The notes below the pieces were generated by a model. The model was not told the origin of the DNA. It worked only from the letters and a program-made list of their open reading frames with translations, and made no database searches. Positions 1 through 5,190 of a DNA stretch of 7,247 bases are shown in pieces. The translations under genes and the position numbers were made by a program. Numbering within the stretch: position 1 is the stretch's first letter; each line of letters opens with the position of its first letter. The stretch is from Clostridia bacterium (lineage in GTDB: Bacteria; Bacillota; Clostridia; Christensenellales; HGM11417), in the NCBI GenBank assembly GCA_028700355.1, contig JAQVSX010000028.1:1-7247 (forward strand), written 5' to 3'.

Positions 1-541
1 TGGCGCTTGTAGCTTCACCTACTAAATCTTTAATAGTGATATCTGGGTTTTTAATAAATTTCTGTTGCAGTAATACATTTTCTTCAAAAAATTTATTAAG
101 CCTGCCCTCAACCATCTTTTCAATAACATTTGCGGGCTTTGGCTTTGGCTCGTTTAAAGCCTGCTCCCTTAATATCCTTTTTTCCTTTTCAATAATCTCG
201 GCAGGTATATCGTCTACGCTTACGTATTCCGGCTTTGCAGCTGCAATATGCAGGGCAATGTCATGAACCAAAGTTTTAAATTTATCTCCCCTTGCTACAA
301 AATCCGTTTCGCAGTTTACTTCCAGCAAAACGCCGACTTTACCGCCTAAATGTATATAGCTGTCAACAAGCCCTTCTGCCGCTATTCTGCCTGCCTTTTT
401 GGCGGCTGATGCAATTCCCTTTTCTCTTAAATACTCTACTGCCTTTTCTATATCTCCGCCCGTCGCTTCGAGCGCGTTTTTGCAATCCGTTATTCCCACA
501 CCTGTTCTGCTTCTAAGTGCAGTTATATCACTCATATTCAT
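1..541 (-). CDS. tsf: Elongation factor Ts, N-terminal 180 residues (runs off the left edge)
   Basis: EF-Ts is the cytoplasmic nucleotide exchange factor that releases GDP from EF-Tu during translation. The N-terminal UBA-like domain is clear ([14 protein letters not shown] near residue 10, then [15 protein letters not shown]). The core motif [12 protein letters not shown], which contacts EF-Tu, follows near residue 76. Soon after comes the segment [19 protein letters not shown], which in the family lies close to the C-terminus, so this looks like the short form of about 215-220 residues rather than the roughly 290-residue Bacillus type. The last 35-40 codons are then missing beyond the window edge. 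I chose the ATG at 541 because the AGGAGG at 550-555 lies 8 bases upstream; the in-frame ATG at 535 would be 14 bases away. The gene follows rpsB by 25 bases with no terminator, the common rpsB-tsf operon. Confidence 0.97.
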   Translation of the reverse strand, partial: MNMSDITALRSRTGVGITDCKNALEATGGDIEKAVEYLREKGIASAAKKAGRIAAEGLVDSYIHLGGKVGVLLEVNCETDFVARGDKFKTLVHDIALHIAAAKPEYVSVDDIPAEIIEKEKRILREQALNEPKPKPANVIEKMVEGRLNKFFEENVLLQQKFIKNPDITIKDLVGEATSA

Positions 542-549
542 AAATTTAA

Positions 550-555
550 CCTCCT
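550..555 (-). promoter_or_regulatory. Ribosome binding site of tsf
   Basis: A perfect AGGAGG on the minus strand, 8 bases before the ATG at 541. It favours that ATG over the second ATG two codons later at 535. Confidence 0.8.
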
Positions 556-566
556 ATATGTCATAA

Positions 567-1589
567 CTATTTATTATCTTCTTCCTTACTTATTTCAGCG
601 GCATTATCTTCTGTTTTAGCTGCCTTTTTTGCGGCTTTTACCGGTTTAGCTTCTTCTGCTGCTTTTTCTTCTGTTTCGGCGGCATTTTCTTCGGTTGCCT
701 TTACTTTTTTAATAGTTTTCTTTTTTGGTGCCTCTTTTTTTTCAGCTTCAGAATCTTCGGTTTTTTCTTCAATTATTTTTTTAACTACAATCTTTTTAAC
801 AGGCTCTTTCTGTTCTTCCTGCGCGTCCTGTTGAATTTCTTGCTGTTCGTTAATATTTTCTATTTGTTCAACCTGCTCTGCTTCCTCTGTTTCAGCCGTA
901 AACTGTTCTCCCTGCTTTGCTTCAAGACAAGCGTCGGCAATTAAAGAGGTAATAAGCTTTATAGCCCTTATGGCATCATCGTTGCCGGGGATTACATAAT
1001 CTATCAAATCGGGGTCGCAATTAGTATCTACTATCGCAATTATAGGAATATTCAATGACCTTGCTTCAAGAACGGCGTTACTTTCCTTAACGGTGTCTAC
1101 AACGAATAATGCGCCGGGCATAGTATTCATTTCCCTTATTCCGCCTAAATTGGCATTGAGCTTTTCCCTTTCGTTTTTGAGATTAAGAACTTCCTTTTTA
1201 GGTAACAGCTCAAATTCTCCCATTTTTTCCATAAGGTCAAGCTTATTAAGCCTGTCAATCCTTGACTTTATCGTCTTGTGATTGGTAAGCAAGCCGCCCA
1301 GCCATCTTTTATTGATAAAATACTGTCCGCACCTTATGGCTTCCAGCGCTATGGCTTCCTGTGCCTGCTTTTTGGTGCCGACAAACAATATTGGTTTGCC
1401 CTCCTTCGCAATGTCGGCGGCAAATTTGTAAGCCTCTTCTATAAGGCCTACTGTTTTTTCTAAATTGATAATGTGTATATCGTTTCTCGGTGCATAGATA
1501 TACTTTTTCATTTTTGGATTCCATCTTCTTGTCTGATGACCGAAATGTACTCCTGCTTCTAAAAGCTGTTTCATACTGATTATGGACAT
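567..1589 (-). CDS. rpsB: 30S ribosomal protein S2 with a long charged C-terminal extension
   Basis: S2 binds the small ribosomal subunit between head and body. The 340-residue product carries the family's hallmarks: [22 protein letters not shown] at the N-terminus, [14 protein letters not shown] near 67, [11 protein letters not shown] near 93, PGALFVVDT near 158 and [15 protein letters not shown] near 180, ending the core at about residue 228. S2 is usually about 230-260 residues long. The remaining roughly 112 residues are low-complexity: first acidic and Gln-rich, then lysine clusters ([30 protein letters not shown]) alternating with Glu/Ala runs. The tail is in frame with no break, so it is a real extension rather than a frameshift. 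The ATG at 1589 sits 8 bases after AGGAGG (1598-1603). A consensus promoter lies upstream and tsf downstream. The stop codon is TAG. Confidence 0.98.
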   Translation of the reverse strand: MSIISMKQLLEAGVHFGHQTRRWNPKMKKYIYAPRNDIHIINLEKTVGLIEEAYKFAADIAKEGKPILFVGTKKQAQEAIALEAIRCGQYFINKRWLGGLLTNHKTIKSRIDRLNKLDLMEKMGEFELLPKKEVLNLKNEREKLNANLGGIREMNTMPGALFVVDTVKESNAVLEARSLNIPIIAIVDTNCDPDLIDYVIPGNDDAIRAIKLITSLIADACLEAKQGEQFTAETEEAEQVEQIENINEQQEIQQDAQEEQKEPVKKIVVKKIIEEKTEDSEAEKKEAPKKKTIKKVKATEENAAETEEKAAEEAKPVKAAKKAAKTEDNAAEISKEEDNK

Positions 1590-1603
1590 AAAAAAAACCT
1601 CCT

Positions 1604-1680
1604 GTTTTTCCCTCCCCGTGATTTAACGGAATAACCCTGACGGGACAGTTACCGCAATATCATTCGGGTGTGTAATAATA
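1604..1680 (-). promoter_or_regulatory. Structured leader of rpsB mRNA (candidate autoregulatory element)
   Basis: The predicted transcript starts near 1679, giving a leader of about 90 bases before rpsB. Bases 1627-1654 can fold into a hairpin of three stacked helices: CGG/CCG (1627-1629 with 1652-1654), UAAC/GUUA (1632-1635 with 1648-1651) and CC/GG (1636-1637 with 1643-1644), separated by small bulges. Bases 1640-1645 could instead pair with 1614-1619 (six pairs, one a wobble) close to the ribosome binding site, so two exclusive folds are possible. Many ribosomal protein operons are controlled by such leaders, so autoregulation by S2 is a reasonable inference. I do not recognise the fold as a named family. 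Confidence 0.4.
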
Positions 1681-1685
1681 TAAAT

Positions 1686-1714
1686 ATTATATCATAAAAA
1701 TAATTGCCGTGCAA
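1686..1714 (-). promoter_or_regulatory. Sigma-A type promoter of rpsB-tsf
   Basis: The -35 is TTGCAC (1709-1714) and the -10 is a perfect TATAAT (1686-1691), separated by exactly 17 bases. The expected start site is near 1679. The near-consensus match fits a strongly expressed ribosomal protein operon. Confidence 0.85.
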
Positions 1715-1729
1715 ATAAAAATTGCGGCA
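1694..1729 (-). terminator. Probable terminator of ruvX-DUF1292, overlapping the rpsB promoter
   Basis: On the minus strand, TGCCG pairs with CGGCA and, past a 2-base bulge, CAA pairs with TTG, leaving a 7-base loop (1705-1729). ATTATTTTTAT (1694-1704) follows. The stem is modest and bulged and the U-tract is interrupted, so this is a moderate candidate. It is still the best terminator-like structure between the DUF1292 gene and rpsB. Its 3' arm contains the rpsB -35 element. Confidence 0.45.
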
Positions 1730-1803
1730 TTTTAACTGCTTTTTTGGCAGTGAAAGTTTATTTATTAACTTAAAGATAGCAATTAGGTTATACCCCGCAG
1801 CTA

Positions 1804-2163
1804 CTATTCTTCGCAACCCTCTTCGTCGTCATCCAAAGTGTTGATATATTCGTTATAAACTTCTTCCAAAAGCTTTTCGTCCTCTATAGGCTCGAATACA
1901 TCCTTCCCTTCATCATCGCTGAGCAGGTGGAATATAACAACCTCGTCGGTGTTTATGCCGTCAACTTCTTCAGTAGGTGAAAAGAAAACATACCAATTAT
2001 CTTTATAATCTATCGTTGCAACATGGATAAATTTTATTACTTTGCCCTCATCGTCAACAAGCTCTACTATATCGCAATCGTTGTCTTCACAGTCGCAATC
2101 CTTGTCGCCGCAACAGCAGCAATCGCATTCCTTATCAATATCTTTTTTGCTTTTTTCTGTCAT
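1804..2163 (-). CDS. DUF1292 (YrzB-like) protein with a cysteine-rich N-terminus
   Basis: The 119-residue acidic product matches the DUF1292 family of small Firmicutes proteins of unknown function. The core, from about residue 32, contains IVELVDDEGKVIKFIHVATI, a YVFFSP segment and EVVIFHLLSDDEG, and ends in the typical acidic DDDEEG tail. Position supports the call: in Bacillus and Clostridia, yrzB-type genes sit next to ruvX (yrrK). Here the ATG follows the ruvX stop by one base (TAACATG), and its ribosome binding site AAGGAG (2170-2175) lies inside the end of ruvX, so translation is probably coupled. Residues 13-30 hold eight cysteines among aspartates (CDCCCCGDKDCDCEDNDC), an unusual block suggestive of metal binding, though that is inference. 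A ninth cysteine is near the C-terminus. No signal peptide or membrane segment is visible. Confidence 0.88.
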   Translation of the reverse strand: MTEKSKKDIDKECDCCCCGDKDCDCEDNDCDIVELVDDEGKVIKFIHVATIDYKDNWYVFFSPTEEVDGINTDEVVIFHLLSDDEGKDVFEPIEDEKLLEEVYNEYINTLDDDEEGCEE

Positions 2164-2164
2164 G

Positions 2165-2593
2165 TTATTCTCCTTTTTTATTGTTTATTTTATCTAAGTA
2201 ACTTTGTAAAAATATTGAAGCCGCAAGCTTGTCTTTAACTTTCTTTCTGCCCTGTCGGCTTATGTTTGCCTGCAACAATACCCTTTCCGCCGAAACGGAA
2301 GAAAACCTCTCGTCAATAAACTCTATGGGCATATTGATTGCTTCTTCAATTTTAGCGCAAAAGTTTCTAATCTTTCGGCACTGAGTATTTTCACTGCCGT
2401 CCATACTTACAGGCAGTCCTGCGACAACTTTTTTTATGTTTTCGGTCTCTATTATATTATTAATATGTGCAATATCCTGATTAATAGTTTTCCTGTTGTA
2501 ATTTTGATAAGGAGACGCTATAATCTGCATAATGTCGCTTATTGCAATGCCAATGCGCACACTTCCGATATCAAGTGCCATAATTTTATACAT
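2165..2593 (-). CDS. ruvX: RuvX/YqgF-family Holliday junction resolvase-like nuclease
   Basis: This is a 142-residue member of the YqgF family, which has an RNase H-like fold. The family is annotated as a putative Holliday junction resolvase, and E. coli YqgF is also implicated in 16S rRNA 5'-end processing. The characteristic motifs are all present in order: MALDIGSVRIGIAISD (residues 5-20, catalytic Asp8), VAGLPVSMDGSE (57-68), FIDERFSSVSAERVL (92-106, acidic residues Asp94/Glu95) and DKLAASIFLQSYL (121-133, Asp121). The length is typical of the family. The ATG at 2593 has AAGG (2600-2603) 6 bases upstream. A second ATG at codon 5 would remove the first beta strand's lead-in residues, so I prefer the longer form. 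It is followed at once by the DUF1292 gene and preceded by a probable promoter, 75 bases after iscU. Confidence 0.96.
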   Translation of the reverse strand: MYKIMALDIGSVRIGIAISDIMQIIASPYQNYNRKTINQDIAHINNIIETENIKKVVAGLPVSMDGSENTQCRKIRNFCAKIEEAINMPIEFIDERFSSVSAERVLLQANISRQGRKKVKDKLAASIFLQSYLDKINNKKGE

Positions 2594-2624
2594 AAAAAAC
2601 CTTAATACCTTTATGAGTTATTAT

Positions 2625-2653
2625 AATATACTATATAAAGATTTGTATAGCAA
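2625..2653 (-). promoter_or_regulatory. Probable promoter of ruvX-DUF1292
   Basis: TTGCTA (2648-2653) and TATATT (2625-2630) are separated by 17 bases. A perfect TATAAT also occurs slightly further on (2620-2625), but at 22 bases from the -35. The region is very AT-rich, so chance matches are likely. No clear terminator lies between iscU and ruvX, so read-through from the isc operon is also possible. Confidence 0.45.
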
Positions 2654-2668
2654 ATTAAACACAAAATA

Positions 2669-3046
2669 TTAAATATTTGACGCTTTTTTGCTTTTATAAT
2701 TTTCTATGGCAAGTTTTATTGCCTCTTCCGCAAGTACAGAACAGTGTATTTTTTTTGGCGGCAGCCCTTCAAGCTCTTCAATGACCTGTTTGTTGGTTAT
2801 TTTTATCGCTTCGTCAATACTTTTGCCCTTAATGAGCTGTGTAGCCATAGAGCTTGATGCTATTGCCGCCGCACAGCCGAATGTTTTAAACTTTGCGTCC
2901 GTAATAATATCGTCATCTATTTTAAGATAAATTTCCATAATATCGCCGCAGGATGCATTGCCCACCCTTCCCACGCCGTCGGGGTTTTCTATTTCCCCTA
3001 CATTTTGGGGATTTTTAAAGTTTTCCATAACCTTGTCGTTATACAT
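2669..3046 (-). CDS. iscU: Iron-sulfur cluster assembly scaffold protein IscU/NifU-like
   Basis: IscU is the scaffold on which IscS-derived sulfur and iron are assembled into a cluster before transfer to target proteins. The 125-residue product has the N-terminal NifU fold: YNDKVMENFKNPQNVG at the start, then the three conserved cysteines in NASCGD (Cys33, with Asp35), TFGCAAAIASSS (Cys58) and KIHCSVLAEEAI (His101, Cys102). All ligand residues are intact. The lack of a NifU C-terminal domain makes it the short clostridial type that pairs with NifS-like desulfurases. The ATG at 3046 overlaps the end of iscS by 8 bases. The ribosome binding site AAGGAG (3056-3061) lies within iscS, 9 bases upstream, so coupling is likely. 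It is the last gene of the isc cluster. Confidence 0.96.
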   Translation of the reverse strand: MYNDKVMENFKNPQNVGEIENPDGVGRVGNASCGDIMEIYLKIDDDIITDAKFKTFGCAAAIASSSMATQLIKGKSIDEAIKITNKQVIEELEGLPPKKIHCSVLAEEAIKLAIENYKSKKASNI

Positions 3047-4226
3047 TTATCGGTTCTCCTTTTTGTTGAGCGAATAACGGGGACATTGCCCTTAGTGTCG
3101 TAACATTGTTTTTAAGATTTTCTATTATATAATCTATATCTTGTTCATTGCTGTCCTTGCCAAAACTGAATCTTGTAGCGCTTTGGGTAATTTCGGCGGG
3201 AACATTCATAGCGCTAAGCACATGGGAGCTTTCCAAAGAGCCTGATGTGCAGGCAGAACCCGAAGACACAGCAATACCCTGCATATCAAGCATCAGTATA
3301 AGCGATTCCCCTTCTATATACTTAAATGAAAAATTTGCGTTGTTGGCAAGCCGCCTCTCCCTATGGCCATTAAGAAAAGCATCGGGAATTTCACTTTCTA
3401 TCCTTTTAATAAGCATATCCCTTAAATAAGATAATTTTTTATTGTTTATATCCATATCCCGTATTGCCTTTTCCATTGCAACATTCATTCCCACTATTAA
3501 CGGAACATTTGTTGTGCCGCCCCTCATGCCTCTTTCCTGACTGCCGCCGCTTATATAACGGTCATTTTTGATTCCGTTTTTAATATAAAGCGCACCTATA
3601 CCCTTTGGGCCGTAAAACTTATGAGCAGATAAGCTCAGCATATCGATATTATCTCTCTTTACATTTATATCAACAGTGCCGATTGCTTGTACCGCATCGG
3701 TATGAAACAAAACTTTACGTTCAGCACAAATTTGAGCGATTTCTTTTATGGGCTGTAAAGAGCCAACCTCGTTGTTTGCCGTCATAACCGAAACAAGCAA
3801 AGTACCTTCTGTAATGGATTTTTTTAATTGTTCTAAATCCACAATACCATATTTGTCAACATCAAGATATGTTATTTTTGCGCCGTCTTTTTCCAGCCTT
3901 TTGCACGACGCTATAACCGCTTTATGTTCAATTTTTGATGTTATTATGTGGTTGCCTTTATCTTTATTGGCATTATAAATACCCTTTATAGCCCAATTAT
4001 CCGCTTCCGTTCCGCCCGAAGTAAAATAAATTTCAGTCGGCTTACAGCCCAGCATTGCCGCTATATTATCCCTTGCCGCAGTTACGGCTTTTGCTGCCTC
4101 TCTGCCGAAAAAATGCAGGCTGTTTGGGTTTCCGAATGTGCCGCTGAAATACGGCAGCATAGCCTCTGTTACATCTTTATCAACACTTGTAGTCGCCGCA
4201 TTGTCCAGATAAATTTTTCTTTTCAT
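3039..4226 (-). CDS. iscS: Cysteine desulfurase IscS/NifS-like
   Basis: This PLP-dependent aminotransferase-fold enzyme converts cysteine to alanine and carries the released sulfur as a persulfide to IscU. The 395-residue product starts MKRKIYLDNAATT and has the substrate-site residues NEVG (Asn152), HTDAVQ (Asp177, Gln180), the PLP lysine in SLSAHKFYGPKG (Lys203) and the persulfide cysteine in SGSACTSGSLESSHVL (Cys326). The SGSLESSHV loop is the form common in clostridial NifS/IscS proteins. I chose the ATG at 4226 because AAAGGAGG (4232-4239) lies 5 bases upstream and the protein then begins as usual. An in-frame extension to 4259 would add 11 unconserved residues. The gene overlaps the end of iscR by 47 bases and the start of iscU by 8. 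Regulation is presumably by IscR from the iscR promoter. Confidence 0.97.
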   Translation of the reverse strand: MKRKIYLDNAATTSVDKDVTEAMLPYFSGTFGNPNSLHFFGREAAKAVTAARDNIAAMLGCKPTEIYFTSGGTEADNWAIKGIYNANKDKGNHIITSKIEHKAVIASCKRLEKDGAKITYLDVDKYGIVDLEQLKKSITEGTLLVSVMTANNEVGSLQPIKEIAQICAERKVLFHTDAVQAIGTVDINVKRDNIDMLSLSAHKFYGPKGIGALYIKNGIKNDRYISGGSQERGMRGGTTNVPLIVGMNVAMEKAIRDMDINNKKLSYLRDMLIKRIESEIPDAFLNGHRERRLANNANFSFKYIEGESLILMLDMQGIAVSSGSACTSGSLESSHVLSAMNVPAEITQSATRFSFGKDSNEQDIDYIIENLKNNVTTLRAMSPLFAQQKGEPINV

Positions 4227-4641
4227 GGTGTCCTCCTTTATTGATGTTGCAGTCGTCAATAATTTCCTTTAATGTCATACTGTCAAGCAAATCGTTTATT
4301 CCGTTATACAGCTTTTTCCAAACTCCGTGAGTAGGGCAGGAAGATTCGTTTACACATATTGTACTAATGCATTTTACAAATTCAAGATTATCTTCAAGCG
4401 GACGAATAATTTGCCCCAATGTTATATCTTGAGGGTCTTGGCACAGCTTATAACCGCCTGTAACCCCCCTTTCCGCCTTAACTATATCTGCCTTTTTTAA
4501 TGTCCTCATAAGCTTTTCGGTATATTTAATTGAATACCCCGTAGTAGCTGATATTTCCGCAGCGGAAATATATTTATCGGGGCTGTCTGCAAGCACTAAG
4601 CATATTTTTAAACCGTATCTTGCACTTGAAGTTAGCTTCAT
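4180..4641 (-). CDS. iscR: Rrf2-family transcriptional regulator, IscR-like
   Basis: Rrf2 regulators bind DNA through an N-terminal winged helix, and many sense Fe-S clusters. The 153-residue product begins MKLTSSARYGLKICLVLA and has a helix-turn-helix region with the family signature around residues 27-50 (SAAEISATTGYSIKYTEKLM). The wing RGVTGGYKL follows. Three cysteines at 91, 96 and 102 plus His105 match the [2Fe-2S] ligand cluster of IscR, with one residue fewer between the first two cysteines than in E. coli. I chose the ATG at 4641 because AGGTG (4648-4652) lies 6 bases upstream; an in-frame GTG at 4650 falls inside that site. The C-terminal tail (about 15 residues, with two extra cysteines) is encoded in the 47-base overlap with iscS. 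Position at the head of iscS-iscU supports a role as its regulator. Confidence 0.93.
   Translation of the reverse strand: MKLTSSARYGLKICLVLADSPDKYISAAEISATTGYSIKYTEKLMRTLKKADIVKAERGVTGGYKLCQDPQDITLGQIIRPLEDNLEFVKCISTICVNESSCPTHGVWKKLYNGINDLLDSMTLKEIIDDCNINKGGHHEKKNLSGQCGDYKC
4232..4239 (-). promoter_or_regulatory. Ribosome binding site of iscS
   Basis: AAAGGAGG on the minus strand, 5 bases before the ATG at 4226 and inside the iscR coding region. It decides the start of iscS against the upstream in-frame codon at 4259. Confidence 0.8.
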
Positions 4642-4647
4642 TTTAAA

Positions 4648-4652
4648 CACCT
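4648..4652 (-). promoter_or_regulatory. Ribosome binding site of iscR
   Basis: AGGTG on the minus strand, 6 bases before the ATG at 4641. The competing GTG start (4650) is part of this site, so initiation there is unlikely. Confidence 0.6.
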
Positions 4653-4664
4653 ACTAATTTAGTA
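4652..4664. promoter_or_regulatory. Palindromic operator candidate for IscR
   Basis: TACTAATTTAGTA is a perfect 13-bp inverted repeat (arms TACTAA/TTAGTA around one central base). It covers the predicted transcription start of iscR and touches its ribosome binding site. Rrf2 proteins bind such short palindromes and often repress themselves, so occupancy here would block the whole iscR-iscS-iscU operon. Binding by this IscR is inferred. Confidence 0.6.
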
Positions 4665-4670
4665 TGATTT

Positions 4671-4699
4671 ATAATATCATTAATATTCATTGTTGTCAA
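4671..4699 (-). promoter_or_regulatory. Sigma-A type promoter of iscR-iscS-iscU
   Basis: A perfect -35 TTGACA (4694-4699) and a good -10 TATTAT (4671-4676) are separated by 17 bases. The start site should fall near 4664, within the palindrome and about 23 bases from the iscR ATG. Confidence 0.85.
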
Positions 4700-4742
4700 T
4701 TATTTAATAATATATTTATAAAATTTTTTATAAATTTATGGT

Positions 4743-4779
4743 AAAAAAAATATCTGCAAAGCGCATAGCTTTGCAGATA
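4743..4779 (-). terminator. Strong intrinsic terminator of the Cys-rich small gene
   Basis: On the minus strand a perfect 12-bp stem (4768-4779 with 4751-4762) with a 5-base loop is followed by eight uninterrupted U residues (4743-4750). It lies 22 bases after the stop of the small gene at 4802 and insulates it from the iscR promoter. Confidence 0.93.
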
Positions 4780-4801
4780 AGTGTTAAGTACCTTTTATTT
4801 A

Positions 4802-4999
4802 TTATTTAAAGCCGCGGCATGTGCCGAAACCGCTCCCGCAACAGCAGCAAACAAGCAATAATATTATTATGCAGCAGCAGGGGTCAAATCCTTTGCCGGC
4901 ACCCATTCCGCCGAAACCGGAACCGCAGCAACAACAAATAAGTATAATTATTAATATGATAAGTAAACAATTACATGAGTCTCCGCCGAAGAAATTCAT
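4802..4999 (-). CDS. Small cysteine-rich hydrophobic protein with two CCCCGSGFG repeats
   Basis: I cannot assign a function. The 65-residue product has 14 cysteines (22 percent) and an internal duplication: each half has a run of Ile/Leu followed by CCCCGSGFG (residues 12-30 and 44-59), and the second half is also preceded by DPCCC. The first hydrophobic run (LLIILIIILI) is preceded by a short CNC-containing N-terminus. The two runs are each short for a membrane span, but the protein is probably membrane-associated. Similar tiny Cys-rich proteins occur in clostridial genomes, some with misleading chorion-protein names, but I cannot verify a relation. The coding case is good: AGGAGG (5008-5013) lies 8 bases before the ATG, a strong terminator follows the stop, and the gene stands alone between two terminators. 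A plus-strand frame here is a Gln/Pro-rich shadow without a start signal. Confidence 0.8.
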   Translation of the reverse strand: MNFFGGDSCNCLLIILIIILICCCCGSGFGGMGAGKGFDPCCCIIILLLVCCCCGSGFGTCRGFK

Positions 5000-5007
5000 A
5001 GTTTATT

Positions 5008-5013
5008 CCTCCT
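5008..5013 (-). promoter_or_regulatory. Ribosome binding site of the Cys-rich small gene
   Basis: A perfect AGGAGG on the minus strand, 8 bases before the ATG at 4999. It is the main argument that this very short frame is translated. I found no convincing promoter in the region 5014-5120. Confidence 0.8.
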
Positions 5014-5035
5014 GATTATTCTTTTGGAATTCCAG

Positions 5036-5055
5036 CTTGCATATATATAGGCAAG
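5036..5055. repeat. Near-perfect 20-bp palindrome upstream of the Cys-rich gene
   Basis: The arms CTTGC and GCAAG flank an alternating TA core, and the 20 bases are palindromic except for one mismatched pair. The site lies 37-56 bases upstream of the small gene's ATG. It could be an operator or an mRNA hairpin in the leader; nothing else in the sequence decides between these. Confidence 0.4.
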
Positions 5056-5122
5056 GTTTTCCTTATATTTATACATACGCAAACAAATATAAAAATGTTA
5101 CAGCGGCAAAAAATATATTTGC

Positions 5123-5153
5123 AAAAGAAAAACAGCTTAAATATTTTAAGCTG
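5123..5153 (-). terminator. Intrinsic terminator of the VanZ-family gene
   Basis: On the minus strand CAGCTTAA pairs with TTAAGCTG (5146-5153 with 5133-5140, loop of 5, or 9 pairs with a loop of 3). TTTTTCTTTT follows. It lies about 38 bases after the stop at 5191. Confidence 0.85.
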
Positions 5154-5190
5154 CCTAAATTATGTTAGCCGTTTTTTAACTGCTTACAGG

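Noticed and set aside
36..516. Two plus-strand frames opposite tsf
   Set aside because: They lie antisense to a clear EF-Ts gene, have no family resemblance and no start signal.
1093..1524. Short frames on both strands inside rpsB
   Set aside because: They are out-of-frame or antisense shadows of the conserved S2 core.
1744..1756. Small ACTGC/GCAGT hairpin after the DUF1292 gene
   Set aside because: The stem is only five or six pairs and no U-tract follows on the minus strand; the structure at 1694-1729 is the better terminator candidate.
2023..2238. Hydrophobic plus-strand frame opposite DUF1292 and ruvX
   Set aside because: Its Ala/Val/Ile-rich look comes from the complement of Asp/Cys codons, and it spans the junction of two real genes.
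2706..4244. Several plus-strand frames opposite iscU, iscS and iscR
   Set aside because: All are antisense to well-supported genes and show no recognisable protein features.
4821..5015. Plus-strand reading frame of 64 Gln/Pro-rich residues
   Set aside because: It is the complement of the Cys-rich gene, whose TGC codons read as Gln codons on this strand. It lacks a ribosome binding site, while the minus-strand frame has AGGAGG and a terminator.
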